From Spirogloea muscicola (lineage: Eukaryota > Streptophyta > Zygnematophyceae > Spirogloeales > Spirogloeaceae), in assembly GCA_009602725.1 (NCBI GenBank), contig WELB01000021.1, positions 442,787 through 465,757 on the forward strand: a DNA stretch of 22,971 nt, in the 5' to 3' direction. The position numbers and the translations under genes were made by a program. The notes beneath the pieces are model-generated. The model was not told the DNA's origin and ran no database searches. It saw only the letters and a list, made by a program, of their open reading frames with translations. Below are positions 7,901 to 16,900 of this stretch, one piece after another (position 1 is the stretch's first letter; each line of letters opens with the position of its first letter).

Positions 7901-8300
7901 TTCCCTCGTCAGGCACGCTCCGCGCGGGCGACCCTTGGGGCGGAGCCCCGTGCACCCTGGAGAGGGGGTGGCGCGGAGAAGCACCACAGCAAGGAGGAAA
8001 GAGAGACCCGACGAGAGGCCAGGGACTTAGTCAAGCTCTGAGAGAGGCGCAGCCCTGCGACTGCCTGGTGCTGTAGATCGCTGCCTCGCGCGGCTCGTTG
8101 CCGGCTCGCTTGGAAACCTTGGCGGCGTTACGCTGGAGGCAAGTCTGCAGTGCGTGCCCGGGAGGTGGAGCTGCTGCAGACACACGTGGCTTGATACATA
8201 GGCACCGGAAATGAGTATACAGGCGAAGAGAGTCACAGGCAGCGAGTGCCGCAGGGGGCATTGACAACATTTGCCAACCCTGTCACAGCACACACACTTA
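7901..8300 (+). repeat. LTR-like remnant
   Basis: Weak similarity in the plus direction to LTR-A and LTR-C: GGGCGACCCTTGGGGCGGAG and GAGAGGGGGTGGCGCGGAGA (about 7925-7982), then GAGAGAGGCGCAGCCCTG (about 8040), in the same order as in LTR-C at 10.1-10.3 kb. No termini found. The rest shows nothing recognisable. Confidence 0.4.
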
Positions 8301-8572
8301 GCCCATAGCCGTGATGACATCATCAACAGCTGTGAAGAGCCCTGGACTTGTACAAGAAGTAGATAACACCGAGATAACACCGAGATAATCTGACCAGGGC
8401 CACACACGCCTCTAGGGTCAAATGAGGATGGCGGCCAGCCATATTCCTCATCTTACTACAGTGCCAAGCACCATAGTACTTCCAGTACTTCATGGAGTGT
8501 GCCAATGCACAAATGAGGGTGCTCAGTACTATTGAGTAAAGAGCACCTTCCTTGCGGGCAGTGGGTACGCAC
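8301..8572. other. Nothing recognised
   Basis: No coding motif. A tandem 11-base ATAACACCGAG pair lies at about 8364-8385. Probably decayed retroelement DNA by context. Confidence 0.35.
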
Positions 8573-8641
8573 AAGTTGCTACCCAAGTGGATTGGACCTT
8601 TCCCCGTAGTACGCCTTGTTGGCAAGGTGTGCTATGAGTAC
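8573..8641 (+). pseudogene. Integrase GPY/F fragment
   Basis: The plus strand encodes KLLPKWIGPFPVVRLVGKVC, followed by YEY. This matches the GPY/F module near the C-terminus of Ty3/gypsy integrases (W-GPF-V-R-V-G). Element H has the same sequence in outline (LPKWVGPFRVMRLVGNFACE, about 15250-15315). Frames before and after it do not extend the match clearly. Confidence 0.75.
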
Positions 8642-9129
8642 CAGTACACCGGTACTGAGTGTTCGGTCCCGAATAGGCAGCTTAGAGCCGAGTGCGTCCT
8701 TAGAGTCCGTCCTTATTCGGATTGATTGCTTTAAGTATTTAGGGACAACCACCCGCCACGAGGAAGCACTCCGGCACAGCGGACGACTTGCCCTGTGGCG
8801 CTGCTGCTAGGCGAGATGGACGAGCCATTTGTGTATCTACGTCCTGCCCGAGCCGTCTGTATGTAAGCCCGTATGCTGAGTGGTGAAGATTGAGGCATTG
8901 ATTCAGCTATGGGCCTTGAGTATTGCTGCGCACTTGAGGTGAAAGCTGCAGGCATGTCCTGCCTTCAGCTGACTAGTGCATCTTGTGTACTCTGGGTGAG
9001 TGCTCGTCTCCTCTGCCTTTGGTAGTCAAAGAGTCGACCTGAATGGGATTGCTTTGACCAGCATCCTGGCAAGCTGAGCCGCAAGACTGTGTTTGAAGAC
9101 GTACTCTCTCATGAGTCCAGCTTTTGCTG
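8642..9129. other. Nothing recognised
   Basis: About 490 bases with no supported gene. Scattered stops in all frames. Flanking plus-strand pol scraps suggest this is decayed element DNA. Confidence 0.35.
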
Positions 9130-9718
9130 AGTATCTCATTGTGATGATGCGCACAGACATTCCCCCTGACTCTGCTGTGAGTGTTGTACTCTCACATGGT
9201 GTGACTCTTGACAATTGTCGTGCGGCGCAGCCAACCTCTTCGTTATGAAGTAGGCTGAGTCTTCCGATAAGCATGGAGTATGAGCTCTCAACAAAGACAC
9301 TATCAAGATTGCGTGCCTTTTGCTAAGAAGTTTGATGATCTGTGAACTCGTCTTGCGGGAGCTTGTGTATAGCTCCCCCGCTTTGCAAAGTGGTGAAAAC
9401 CACTTCCGCCTCACATCTAGGAATTCCCGTGGTCGGCTTGTTGTAGGCCGCTAGGTTGCTTCTGATGCAAGGTACTCCGTTTTGGTTCCACCAAAAGCAC
9501 TTGCCACGTGTCAGGTTGTGACGATGGAAGTCTTTGGCTCTCTACTGTGTGACTCTTTGCTGGTTTTCTTGGATGGCATACTGGTGTTCAGTGAAAACGC
9601 CTGAGGATCACGTACTGCACCTGCAGCATGTGCTGTGATTGCTGCGTGCAATCGACCATATGCCACGTATGTATATAACCAGCCCAAACATACATTGGCA
9701 TGTTTTGGACAAAGACGG
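9130..9718 (+). pseudogene. Element I: decayed reverse transcriptase
   Basis: Plus-strand sequence parallels H and G. The pre-RT linker is recognisable (GATGATGCGCACAGACATTC, then PPDSAVSVVLSHGVTLD-like), followed by a poor RT region with ELVLRELVYSSPALQSGEN, corresponding to intact copies' DLF..LAGA.VFSSLDLQSGYH. The catalytic box reads LVFLDGILVFS (FLDG, 9566-9577) instead of YLDD, so the second aspartate is a glycine. A weak YNQPKHTL then corresponds to FNQPELTYLGHV. Multiple stops and frame changes make it dead. LTR-C begins at 9719, directly after the segment corresponding to VGKDG. Confidence 0.78.
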
Positions 9719-10430
9719 TGTAACGTCCCCGCCGTTGCCGGACGCTTTACTTCGACTTAACCTTTAACCACTGACGCGCTCGCGACTGACGCGTGCAACG
9801 CGCGTGCGTCAGCGCGATAGCGCCGCACGAAGCGTCGCGCGGTGTGACGCGCCTGCTGACGATGTGACGTGCAGGCGCGCCGCCTCCAGCCGAGGCGGCG
9901 AATCCTGGACTTCCAGAGCGGAGCTTCTCGGCATATTCCTGATTCTGCCGTCGTGCTCGCAATGACGTGTATGGGACACGTGTGGCGCGCCTGTGACGCC
10001 GCGCTACACCAGTGACCCACTGACGGCCCGCAAGCCGGCGCCGCAGGGCGCCGCTCGGCGGCGCCGCAGGACGGCCGCCGCCTCCAGAAGGGAGCCGCGT
10101 GGCCTGCCCTCGCACTAGATTCCCCTTGTCGGGCCCGCCTTCCCGAAGGTGGGCCCTGAGACGAGCCTCCCAGAGACCCCTGGGGAGGGCGGCCCATGAA
10201 GCACTACAAGTAGGGCTGAGAGCCGACTCGGAGGGAACCCGGTCAACCTCAGTGAAGCCCGCGAGAGATAGGCGCAGCCCTGCTGCCGCCTGCTGCCGCA
10301 GCCCGCCGACGCAACCGTGCTGCTGCCCGCTGCTGCAGCCCGTCGCCGCATCCCGTCGTCGCGGACCTTCGTCGGCTCTCTAAGAGTAAGACTGTGACTG
10401 CTCCTTTGGGGACAGTCGCTGGCCCGTACC
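9719..10430 (+). repeat. Truncated LTR-C (copy 1)
   Basis: Begins TGTAACGTCCCCGCCGTTGC at 9719 and matches the complete minus-oriented LTR-C (17243-18026) through to GGCCCGTACC at 10430. There it passes into integrase fragment J. Relative to copy 2 it lacks the final ~166 bp but keeps an internal CTGCTGCCG-rich stretch of about 75-95 bp that copy 2 lacks. It carries CG-rich, palindromic sequence (GACGCGCTCGCGACTGACGCG). Confidence 0.88.
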
Positions 10431-10975
10431 GAAGGACACGTCCTTCCGACGTTGGTCCGCATAAGCCTTCTGCCTCCTCCAAGGAATCTCCAAGAAATGC
10501 CGACTTTGGTTTCGGTTGGCCTTCAAAGAGGGTTCCAGTACAGGCGACAGCGGCCGGGACGCATTCCGACCTCCCCACCTGCAAAGGGTTTCGGGGATGT
10601 TGACCGTAAGTAGGAAGTGTCTCTCTGGTATGCTCATGATAGGCATTCTTCACAGCATCTTCGGCCGGAGAGAGAAATTCATGCCAGTCAGTCTGACGGG
10701 TTGAGAAGATACCAGAGCATGTCCTCTAGAACCCTGATTGTCCTCTCGATTTGGCCATCGCTTTGTGGATAAAAGGCAGTGGACATGGCCTGCTTAGTGG
10801 CAATAAGCTTGCATACCTCATTCCAGAAGTCACCCGTAGACCTGGGATCGCGGTCCGAGACCATCCTCTCGGGTACGCCATGCAACTTCCGCACCTTATC
10901 CACGAAGATATCAGGAAAGTCCCTCGCCAAGGTACGCGTGCTCGTTGGAGCAAAGTGCAGCAGTTTTTATTGCGT
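10431..10975 (-). pseudogene. Integrase core and C-terminal fragment (J)
   Basis: The minus strand encodes a Ty3/gypsy integrase, which would insert the cDNA. In order: LLHFAPTSTRTLARDF (about 10970-10920), then DIFVDKVRKLHGVPERMVSD with RDPRSTGDFW, including the second catalytic aspartate, and AFYPQSDGQIERTIRVLEDM with the catalytic glutamate. A stop follows at 10688. Beyond it WHEFLSPAEDAVKNAY, GQHPRNPLQVGR and RRQKAYADQRRKDVSFG continue in shifted frames to about 10431, where LTR-C (antisense) begins. The H2C2 zinc domain and first catalytic aspartate are missing here. It is homologous to the region that element F loses at 16901. Confidence 0.88.
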
Positions 10976-11140
10976 ACAGCACCGTGCGCTATGAGATGTG
11001 CAAACTGCTGGCCAATGCTGTGGGGCGAGCAATTCCTGCACCTCCTGTAGGCTAAAGGCCTGGTGTTGCCGGAGCTATGGTTGGATGTTGCCCACGTGTC
11101 TCCGCCTGCCGCACTAGTGGTCACGACTGGGGTGTGTCTA
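10976..11140. other. Unassigned DNA upstream of J
   Basis: No convincing pol homology. It shares two short blocks with 11716-11760 on the other side of the solo LTR-A, in swapped order: CGACTGGGGTGTGTC and CTCC(G/A)CCTGCCG. Confidence 0.4.
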
Positions 11141-11668
11141 TGTAACGATCCAGCCGTTTGGTCATGCCACACGGTGCTGTTAGCGTCACATGACCGCTAG
11201 CCGCTTGATGGACAAGTGGGCCCGCCGAGGTGCGGGCAACTCCCGCCCGTCCTGGACTAACCCTCGCCAGGTTCCACCCTGCCAAGTAGGGACCTTGGGC
11301 CCGCCGCAAGGGCAGGCCTTGGGGCGACCCGCTCACACTCCTGGAGGGGGGGTGGCACGGGGAAGCACGAAGAGCCAAGAGCCTTGGGGGCGGAGGCTCG
11401 AAGGAGTTCGAACCGGTGAAGCCCAGGAGCAGCCTTGCCGCTGCTCACCGCCGCAGCCGCCGCCGCACCTTGCTCTGGGGCCTGCTGCGCCGGCCTGCGC
11501 CCAGGAAGTGGAGTCGCCGCAGGACGGCGGCGCCACGGGGCCTGTCTTCCGCTGCGCCTTTGCGCTAGTGCTTTTGCCTGTGTAGTGGGTTGGTCCCTAA
11601 ACCCCCTACAGCCGAACTCAAGAAGGACTTCTAACCCTAACTGCGTGTGTAGGGCGAGGTTCCTTACA
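11141..11668 (+). repeat. Solo LTR-A, 528 bp
   Basis: Begins TGTAACGATCC at 11141 and ends GCGAGGTTCCTTACA at 11668. It matches the E1 LTR along its length in the opposite orientation. It is flanked by GTCTA (11136-11140) and GTCCA (11669-11673), a 5-bp target duplication with one mismatch. No PBS follows on the right, so this looks like a solo LTR left by LTR-LTR recombination. Confidence 0.9.
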
Positions 11669-12399
11669 GTCCAGCCGTTCCTACCAGCCATGTCTACCTG
11701 TTACTGTTGTTGCTGGGAGTCTCGACTGGGGTGTGTCCAGTCGTCTCCACCTGCCGTGTGGGCTAGGATGGCAACCAGGAGCAGCCTCAACACCTGGTTG
11801 AGATAGTGGTATGGCTTGTTTGTACTGCAAGGCCTTCAAATCCCGCGTGGGGATTGTGACCACCTCTCTGTGTGGGACCCTGCCTCGTGGCAAGCTCCGG
11901 TGAAGAAGTCCACCCCTAGGGATCTCATGATTTTGGGAACTGCTTACAAGCTCATTGACCATATGTACAGAATGATGCCATTCACATGCAAGAATCTGGG
12001 CAACAGTTGGCTTGAGTGCCACTGCGCCCTGTGGCATTGAAGCTCTGTTCGTTCTCGCCGATTCGGCATGTGTCGTTCGGTGACAAGTGGCTTGTTTGCC
12101 ACCGCACGCCACGACATCGCCTGTATATCGGCTATTCGCTGTGCTGCTGTGTATTACGAGTGGCCAGTACCCATCTGTCTGATGTTCGAGACATGGCCCT
12201 GGTGCGGTACAACCCGCCCTAAGCTGGCCAAAGTGTGGCTATGTGCAATTAGACGTCGTGGACTTCGTGGTGAGATCGGTTTTGCGTGATGCCTCGGCAT
12301 GGGTGATCCCTGCTTTGGTCCTCGCTTTGCCGTGCCTCAGGTGTTGGCGGCTGGTGCGGCCTCACCCTGGTTTATGCTGAGTGCACACTCCGCTGGCAG
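11669..12399 (+). other. Unassigned, probably decayed pol/gag of H
   Basis: About 730 bases before the first clear H homology. One plus-strand frame from 11816 to 12040 is open and has no recognised motif. WLFATA near 12083-12105 faintly resembles DDWLCATSA of the post-protease segment in E1. I do not assign a product. Confidence 0.35.
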
Positions 12400-13524
12400 T
12401 ATGGCGCTCGGCGATAAGTGCGATGATGATGAGTAATGAGTCTCCCACTGACTCTGTAGTACGTGTGGTAGCCTCATTTGGTGCGGCTCTTGACAATCAA
12501 TTAACAAAGTACTGGGATGCACCTCCCGAACCCCTCTGGACGGGTCCCTCTGGACGAGGAGTTGCCTCCTCATTCGAATTGGCTCAACAACGTCCGGCGC
12601 TCTGCCGCCGTACTGCCTCTGTATCGACTGAGTACTCTTGAGTGTTGAGAGATGCAATACCACGTGGCGGACTTGCTCGAGTACGGGCATCGTGCGGCCC
12701 CTCAGTCACCGTATGGTGCACCTATCCGCTTCCTTGTCACACTGTGGTAGCCATCGGATGCGGACCCAGCATCGAGCTCTGATGAAACTCATTGTCAAGA
12801 ACCGGTGCCCTTTGCCTAGCATTATTGATCTTTGTGATCGTCTCAGAGGAGCAAGCGTGTTTTGCTCCCTCGCTTTGTAAGTGGTTCTCACCAACTTTGT
12901 ATCACGCCTTTGGCAAGTTCCGAGATTGGCCTGCTGTGGGCCGCTCGGACACTTCCAGCCCGTGCTAGGCTGTGGAAACGGGAGTCTTTGGCCCGTATCG
13001 TATGACTCAGTGCTGGTAAAGTTGGATGACATACTCGTGTTTGTTTGTATCACACCCGAGGATCGCGTCTTGCCCCTGCAGCAAGTGCTGCCTTTGCAAC
13101 GTGAAAATCAACTTGTATGCCAAGTATGCGTCACAGGTGGTAAGGCGTACTGTAGGCAAAGACGGGGTTCGCGTCAACCCCAAAAGTAGTTGTCAAGTCA
13201 TGCTGCATCTGTCTGCAGAGACTGAAGTGAAGGACTGGCTAAGTGCCACGGTATGTGCCTTCAATGAGGTTCAGAGGGGAATTACAAGGGTAGTGGGTAG
13301 ACGTGACGCTGACTGCAGATTCGGAACCCCGTGTAGGAGTAGAGGCTTTAAAAGGCACTTGCGTTCCTTTCTGGGAGTCGAACAGTAAACCTGTTCCTGT
13401 CAGGATTCCTGCCAAGACACGGAAGTATGGCATCTCCTCTTACGAACTCACTCGTAAGGACGTGCCCTGGGGTGGACGTCCATATGCCCGCGGGCATTTG
13501 AATAATTGGGGGTTCTAGTATCCC
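12400..13524 (+). pseudogene. Element H pol, part 1: linker, RT, start of RNase H
   Basis: Plus-strand homology starts with the linker (MSNESPTDSVVRVVASFGAA, about 12430-12490). RT follows in several frames: [43 protein letters not shown] and GASVFCSL. The catalytic box reads LVKLDDILVF (KLDD at 13019-13030), so both aspartates remain but the tyrosine is lysine. Then LPLQQVLPLQRENQLVCQVC. RT connection sequence reaches SSYELTRKDVPWG (about 13433-13472), matching LPLTRLTRKDVPWD of E1. At 13524 it is interrupted by a solo LTR-B and resumes at 14209. Frame changes and stops are frequent. Confidence 0.85.
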
Positions 13525-14203
13525 TGAAACGTCCTAAGCCCTAGACACGCAGTTAGGGGTTTGTACGTCTTGATTGGAGTTCGGACCGGGGGGGTATAGG
13601 AACTACCCCCCAACAGAGTGGAAACGGCACACAGGACACATACGCGCATACCGCACTGCAGAAGTCTTATACAGTATAATTCTTATACTGAGGCACCGGC
13701 GGATGGCGGCGACTCTACCGATGGTCTGGCTTAGTAGCTGTCCCCAGATGGGGCGCAGGCGCAGAGCATTGCACTTACGGAGAGCCGGCGATGGATGCTA
13801 CGGCGACGGGCTGAGCAGCAGACGGCAGTAGCAGGGCTGTGGCGGCGGGGCTGCGGCAGCAGGCAAGCAGGGCTGTGCCTCTCTCAGCGTCACGGGTCCG
13901 ACTGAGCGGTCTGGCCTCGGCCTACTACTGATAGCGTTCCACCTGCCACCCCTCCCCCAAGGGTGTGACGACGTCCCAGGGCCCACCCTCGGAGGGACGG
14001 GCCCAACATTAGAACTACGAAGTAGCGCGTGGGTGACGAGGGGAGCCCCAAGGCCCACCCTCGGCAGGACTTGCCCGACATCGGGAATAGCTACACAAGG
14101 TGCAGCGGATTTACTCACACCGGTGGGGACGCCCCAACGGTGACGAAACGACACTGGAAGATGACTGGCACCGTTGGCACGCCCTAACGGCCGGAACGTT
14201 ACA
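13525..14203 (-). repeat. Solo LTR-B, 679 bp, with perfect target duplication
   Basis: Minus strand: starts TGTAACGTTCCGGCCG at 14203 and ends AGGACGTTTCA at 13525. Flanked by ATCCC at 13520-13524 and ATCCC at 14204-14208. It matches the E2 LTR throughout but has two of the GGGCCCACC tandem units instead of three. RNase H of element H resumes directly after the duplication, so the insertion point is clear. Confidence 0.95.
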
Positions 14204-14208
14204 ATCCC

Positions 14209-15700
14209 CACCTGTTTTGGGCCTGGCCTCGAGAAGGCGCTCCTTAGTAGTACTCGTGTGTGACGCCTCTTTGATCGGCATTTGCGGTTCTCTTGCAGGA
14301 GGGTCACCCCGTAGCGTTTGAGACTCGCCTGCCGGGCGCATCTCAACTACGGGGGGAAGCAAGAGCTCCTTGCTATTGTGCACGCCCTCCATGTGTGGCT
14401 ATGCTTATGCTATCTCGAGGGTGCTGAATTTACAGTGGTAACGGGCCATAATTAGTCGACCGTTTTCCGCACACAACATCAGCAAAGAGCACGCGTCAAG
14501 CTTGGTGAGCTAATAGTACGGTACCATTCCAATCCAGTGGGTGTACCACCCTGGATGTATCAGTGCTGCAGACCTGATGGCCGCAACATTGTAAGGGCTG
14601 ATGTGGCGCCTGCTTTGTGTGCCTCAAGGGCTCAGACCGCAGACGTGCGGCCTGCCCGTGGGGCCGCTCGGCAGTGCACCACCACCTCTCTTAGCTGTAT
14701 ATGCGTGTTCGTAATGGGTCGGTTTAAAATCTTGGTTTGCAAGAACAACCAAATCACGCACAGTAATTTATGACCAAGGTTTCTGGTGGCAAGGTGACGC
14801 CATTGTGGTGCCAAACTGCCATGCCTTGCGCAATAGTTCATGCAAGAGACGCATGAGCCTCTCACTCCGGTGGTCATTTGAGTATTGGAAAGACATACTG
14901 AGGCAGCTATTAACGTCCAGTCCGGCTGACTTGGACGAGAATCCTCGCTCCAGCGAGTGTGCTGTGACAACGCCTCTCACGACCCTACCCAATATACACC
15001 CTTCTTCCTGAATGTCAGCATCCCCGATCACCTTTGCAGGTGGGGAGGCCGAAGCGCGTTCCGGCCGCAGTAGGCTTTACCGTTAACCTCCTGGAGGCTC
15101 AGCGGAGGGCTAAGCAATTATTGACAATTGCTCAGAGCCGGCAATGCAGTATGCTGATCTACGTCGCTGCGAATGTGTCCCTCGACGTGGTTGCCCAAGT
15201 GCTATTGAGCACTTAAGCAGCTAGCCTTGCTGGCTGTGGGTATGCACAAAGTTGCTGCCAAAGTGGGTTGGACCCTTTCGTGTGATGCGCCTGGTCGGCA
15301 ATTTCGCATGTGAGCTTGATACACCGGTACAATGGTAAATCCACAACTTTCCATGTGTCTCAGCTCGAGCCATGCAATACGGATGGCCGTGTTCGACCGC
15401 CCCCACCTCCTCTCGTTCTTGCCAACGAGGAAGAGTTTCAAGTGGAGGAGATTTTGTCACACCGGGACTTCTCCGTGGGCGTCATAAGTCCCTTGAGTAC
15501 CTCATCAAGTGGCTAGGCTATGGACCTGAGCACAATTTATGGGAATCTGCGGTCAATCTTGCCATTTGTACTTCCCTCGTTCGAAGTATCTGCCAGGAGG
15601 CATTGCCTCTTCTCTCCGTCGTCTAGTATCTTCTTGCCGGGCCTAACTTCCATGGGTCGACCTCCGGTAGTGCTCCCTTCTTGTTTTCGAGGACGTTAAG
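14209..15700 (+). pseudogene. Element H pol, part 2: RNase H, integrase, chromodomain
   Basis: RNase H resumes with VLVCDASLIGI, LQEGHPVAFETRL and GKQELLAIVHALHVWLCYLE; the third acidic site reads TGH instead of TDH. The H2C2 zinc-binding part of integrase is recognisable near 14780-14880 (IVVPNCHALRN, then a SHSGGH region). Most of the catalytic core is deleted: only about 150 bp separate it from the C-terminal QVGRPKRVPAAVGFTVNLLE (about 15030-15100). GPY/F follows (KWVGPFRVMRLVGN), then FHVSQLEPCNTDGRV, EEEFQVEEILSHR and, after a frame change near 15470, SLEYLIKWLGYGPEHNLWES, a clear chromodomain core. H is therefore a chromovirus. Confidence 0.87.
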
Positions 15701-15716
15701 ATTAGGTGGGGGGGGT
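15701..15716 (+). other. Polypurine tract of H
   Basis: AGATTAGGTGGGGGGG (about 15699-15715) lies directly before the LTR start TGTAATG at 15717 and after the end of pol. This is the expected plus-strand priming site, and it fixes 15717 as the 3' LTR start. Confidence 0.82.
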
Positions 15717-15982
15717 TGTAATGTTCCCTCCGTTTGAGAGTCCAAGGTCGCCGGTAAGCCTACATGATCGTATCGATATCTACCGTTTGGAAGTTCCAAA
15801 AAGATGAGGTATGTGACGTTCCTTCCGTTTGAGAGTGCCAACGGTGCCGGTAAGCCTACATGATCGTATTGTATCCACCGTTTGGAAGTCCTAAAAGGTA
15901 CTGGTAGCTTTGCTTCACTGTATGTAGCTAAGTACGGTCCGAGGCCCCGGGCTTCGCACCGTGCACTGACCAGGAGGCGTCT

Positions 15983-16112
15983 GCCTCCTTGGGGCCGCCC
16001 AAGGCGCCGGTCGCGCCTCCTTGGTGCCGCCCGAGGCGCCGCGTCGCGCCTCCTTGGTGCCGCCCAATGGGCGCTGCTTCGTGTCTCCTTGTACCGCCCA
16101 AAGGAGCTTCGT
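15983..16112. repeat. 33-bp tandem repeat in LTR-D, four units
   Basis: Units of 30-35 bp begin GCCTCCTTGGGGCCGCCC (15983), GCCTCCTTGGTGCCGCCC (16015), the same again (16048) and GTCTCCTTGTACCGCCC (16083). They lie in the upstream half of the LTR. Confidence 0.9.
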
Positions 16113-16300
16113 GTCCCCATTGGTCAGGCCCGCCCCTCCGGGGGAGGACCTTGGTGGCGACCCTCGTCACACCCCCAGGGGACGGGTGGCAGATGGAAAG
16201 CTTCTCAGTAGTAGGCCGACGCCAGACTGCTCAGTCGGACCCGTGACGCCAAAAGAGGCACAGCCCTGCTGCTGCCTGCTGCGGCAGCCGCCACCACAGC

Positions 16301-16531
16301 AACTGAGATAGCCATCGAGCCATCGAGCCATTGAGCCTCACTAGAGCAAAGAAAGAAGTGGCTCCCATGGGAACAAGGGCTGTGAAAAGAAATTAAGCAG
16401 CTAAAAGAAAGAAGTGGCTCTCCCATGGGAACAAGGGCTGTGAAAAGAAATTAAGCAGCTACAAAGCACTCAGTAACCCCTGCTAAGCAGCCTCAAGTCA
16501 TAGAGACTGAGTTCAAAGCTGGGGCCACAGC
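16301..16531 (+). mobile_element. 231-bp insertion in LTR-D, flanked by CCACAGC
   Basis: LTR-B passes straight from CCGCCACAGC to CTGCTGCTGCC. LTR-D has 231 extra bases here, with CCACAGC before (16294-16300) and at its end (16525-16531). Inside are three ATCGAGCC-type octamers and two tandem copies of a ~58-bp unit (GAAGTGGCTC, CATGGGAACAAGGGCTGTGA, AAAAGAAATTAAGCAGCT). It ends with CACTCAGTAACCCCTGCTAA. The same modules occur at 20.85-20.93 and 21.77-21.86 kb. I infer a small non-autonomous insertion, but a recombination product is possible. Confidence 0.6.
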
Positions 16532-16835
16532 TCTGCTGCTGCCGCCTGCTGCCCAGCCCGTCGCCGCAGCTCGTCGCTGCGGGCCCCGCCGGCTCTCTGT
16601 AAGTGCTATGGCTGCGCCCCGTATGGGGACAGCCACTGTCCCACTGACCCTCGGTGGAGTTACCACCGTCTGGCGTGGCCTCAGGGTAAGACTTCCGCTG
16701 CGCCGTGTGTGCGAGTATGTGCTGTGTGAGCTCGCGTTCCACTCTGCAAGGGGGTTGTCTCCAGAACATCCAATGTCCACATCCCAAATAGGACGTTCTA
16801 CACCTAACTGTCTCTAAAGGGATAGGAACGTTACA

Positions 16836-16900
16836 CCTACAGCCGAAGCCAAGAAGGACGACTGACCCTAACTGCGTGTGTAGGGGCGAGGTTGTTTACA
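16836..16900 (+). repeat. 3' end of an LTR-A copy
   Basis: CCTACAGCCGAAGCCAAGAA to GGTTGTTTACA matches the last 65 bases of LTR-A (11604-11668). The rest is missing; LTR-D abuts it at 16835. On the other side it cuts element F integrase at 16901. Confidence 0.85.

Larger units (their letters stand above)
15717..16835 (+). repeat. 3' LTR of H (family LTR-D), 1119 bp
   Basis: Begins TGTAATGTTCCCTCCG at 15717 and ends GGGATAGGAACGTTACA at 16835. The first 95 bp are repeated: a second LTR-like start, TGTGACGTTCCTTCCG, lies at 15812 and is closer to the other LTR-D starts. A 33-bp tandem repeat lies at 15983-16112. Downstream it follows LTR-B in order (GGCCGACGCCAGACTGCTCA, then the GCTGCTGCC tract, then GTAAGTGCTATGGCTGCGCC). 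A 231-bp extra segment at 16301-16531 interrupts that match. Without the duplication and insertion it would be close to LTR-B in length. Confidence 0.85.

Noticed and set aside
8725-8755. FKYLGTTT, reminiscent of a LINE reverse transcriptase end
   Set aside because: Only eight residues with no other LINE motif around; chance similarity is likely.
9770-9850. CG-rich GACGCG palindromes in LTR-C as an origin or CRISPR-like repeat
   Set aside because: No regular spacing or spacers. The same sequence lies in LTR-C copy 2 as ordinary LTR sequence.
11681-12112. Minus-strand open frame of 143 residues
   Set aside because: No retroelement or cellular motif recognised; it overlaps the end of LTR-A and unassigned DNA.
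15717-16900. LTR-D element inserted in LTR-A with CCTAC target duplication
   Set aside because: Only the right-hand CCTAC (16836-16840) is visible; no 5' LTR of H with a matching left half of LTR-A was found in the window.
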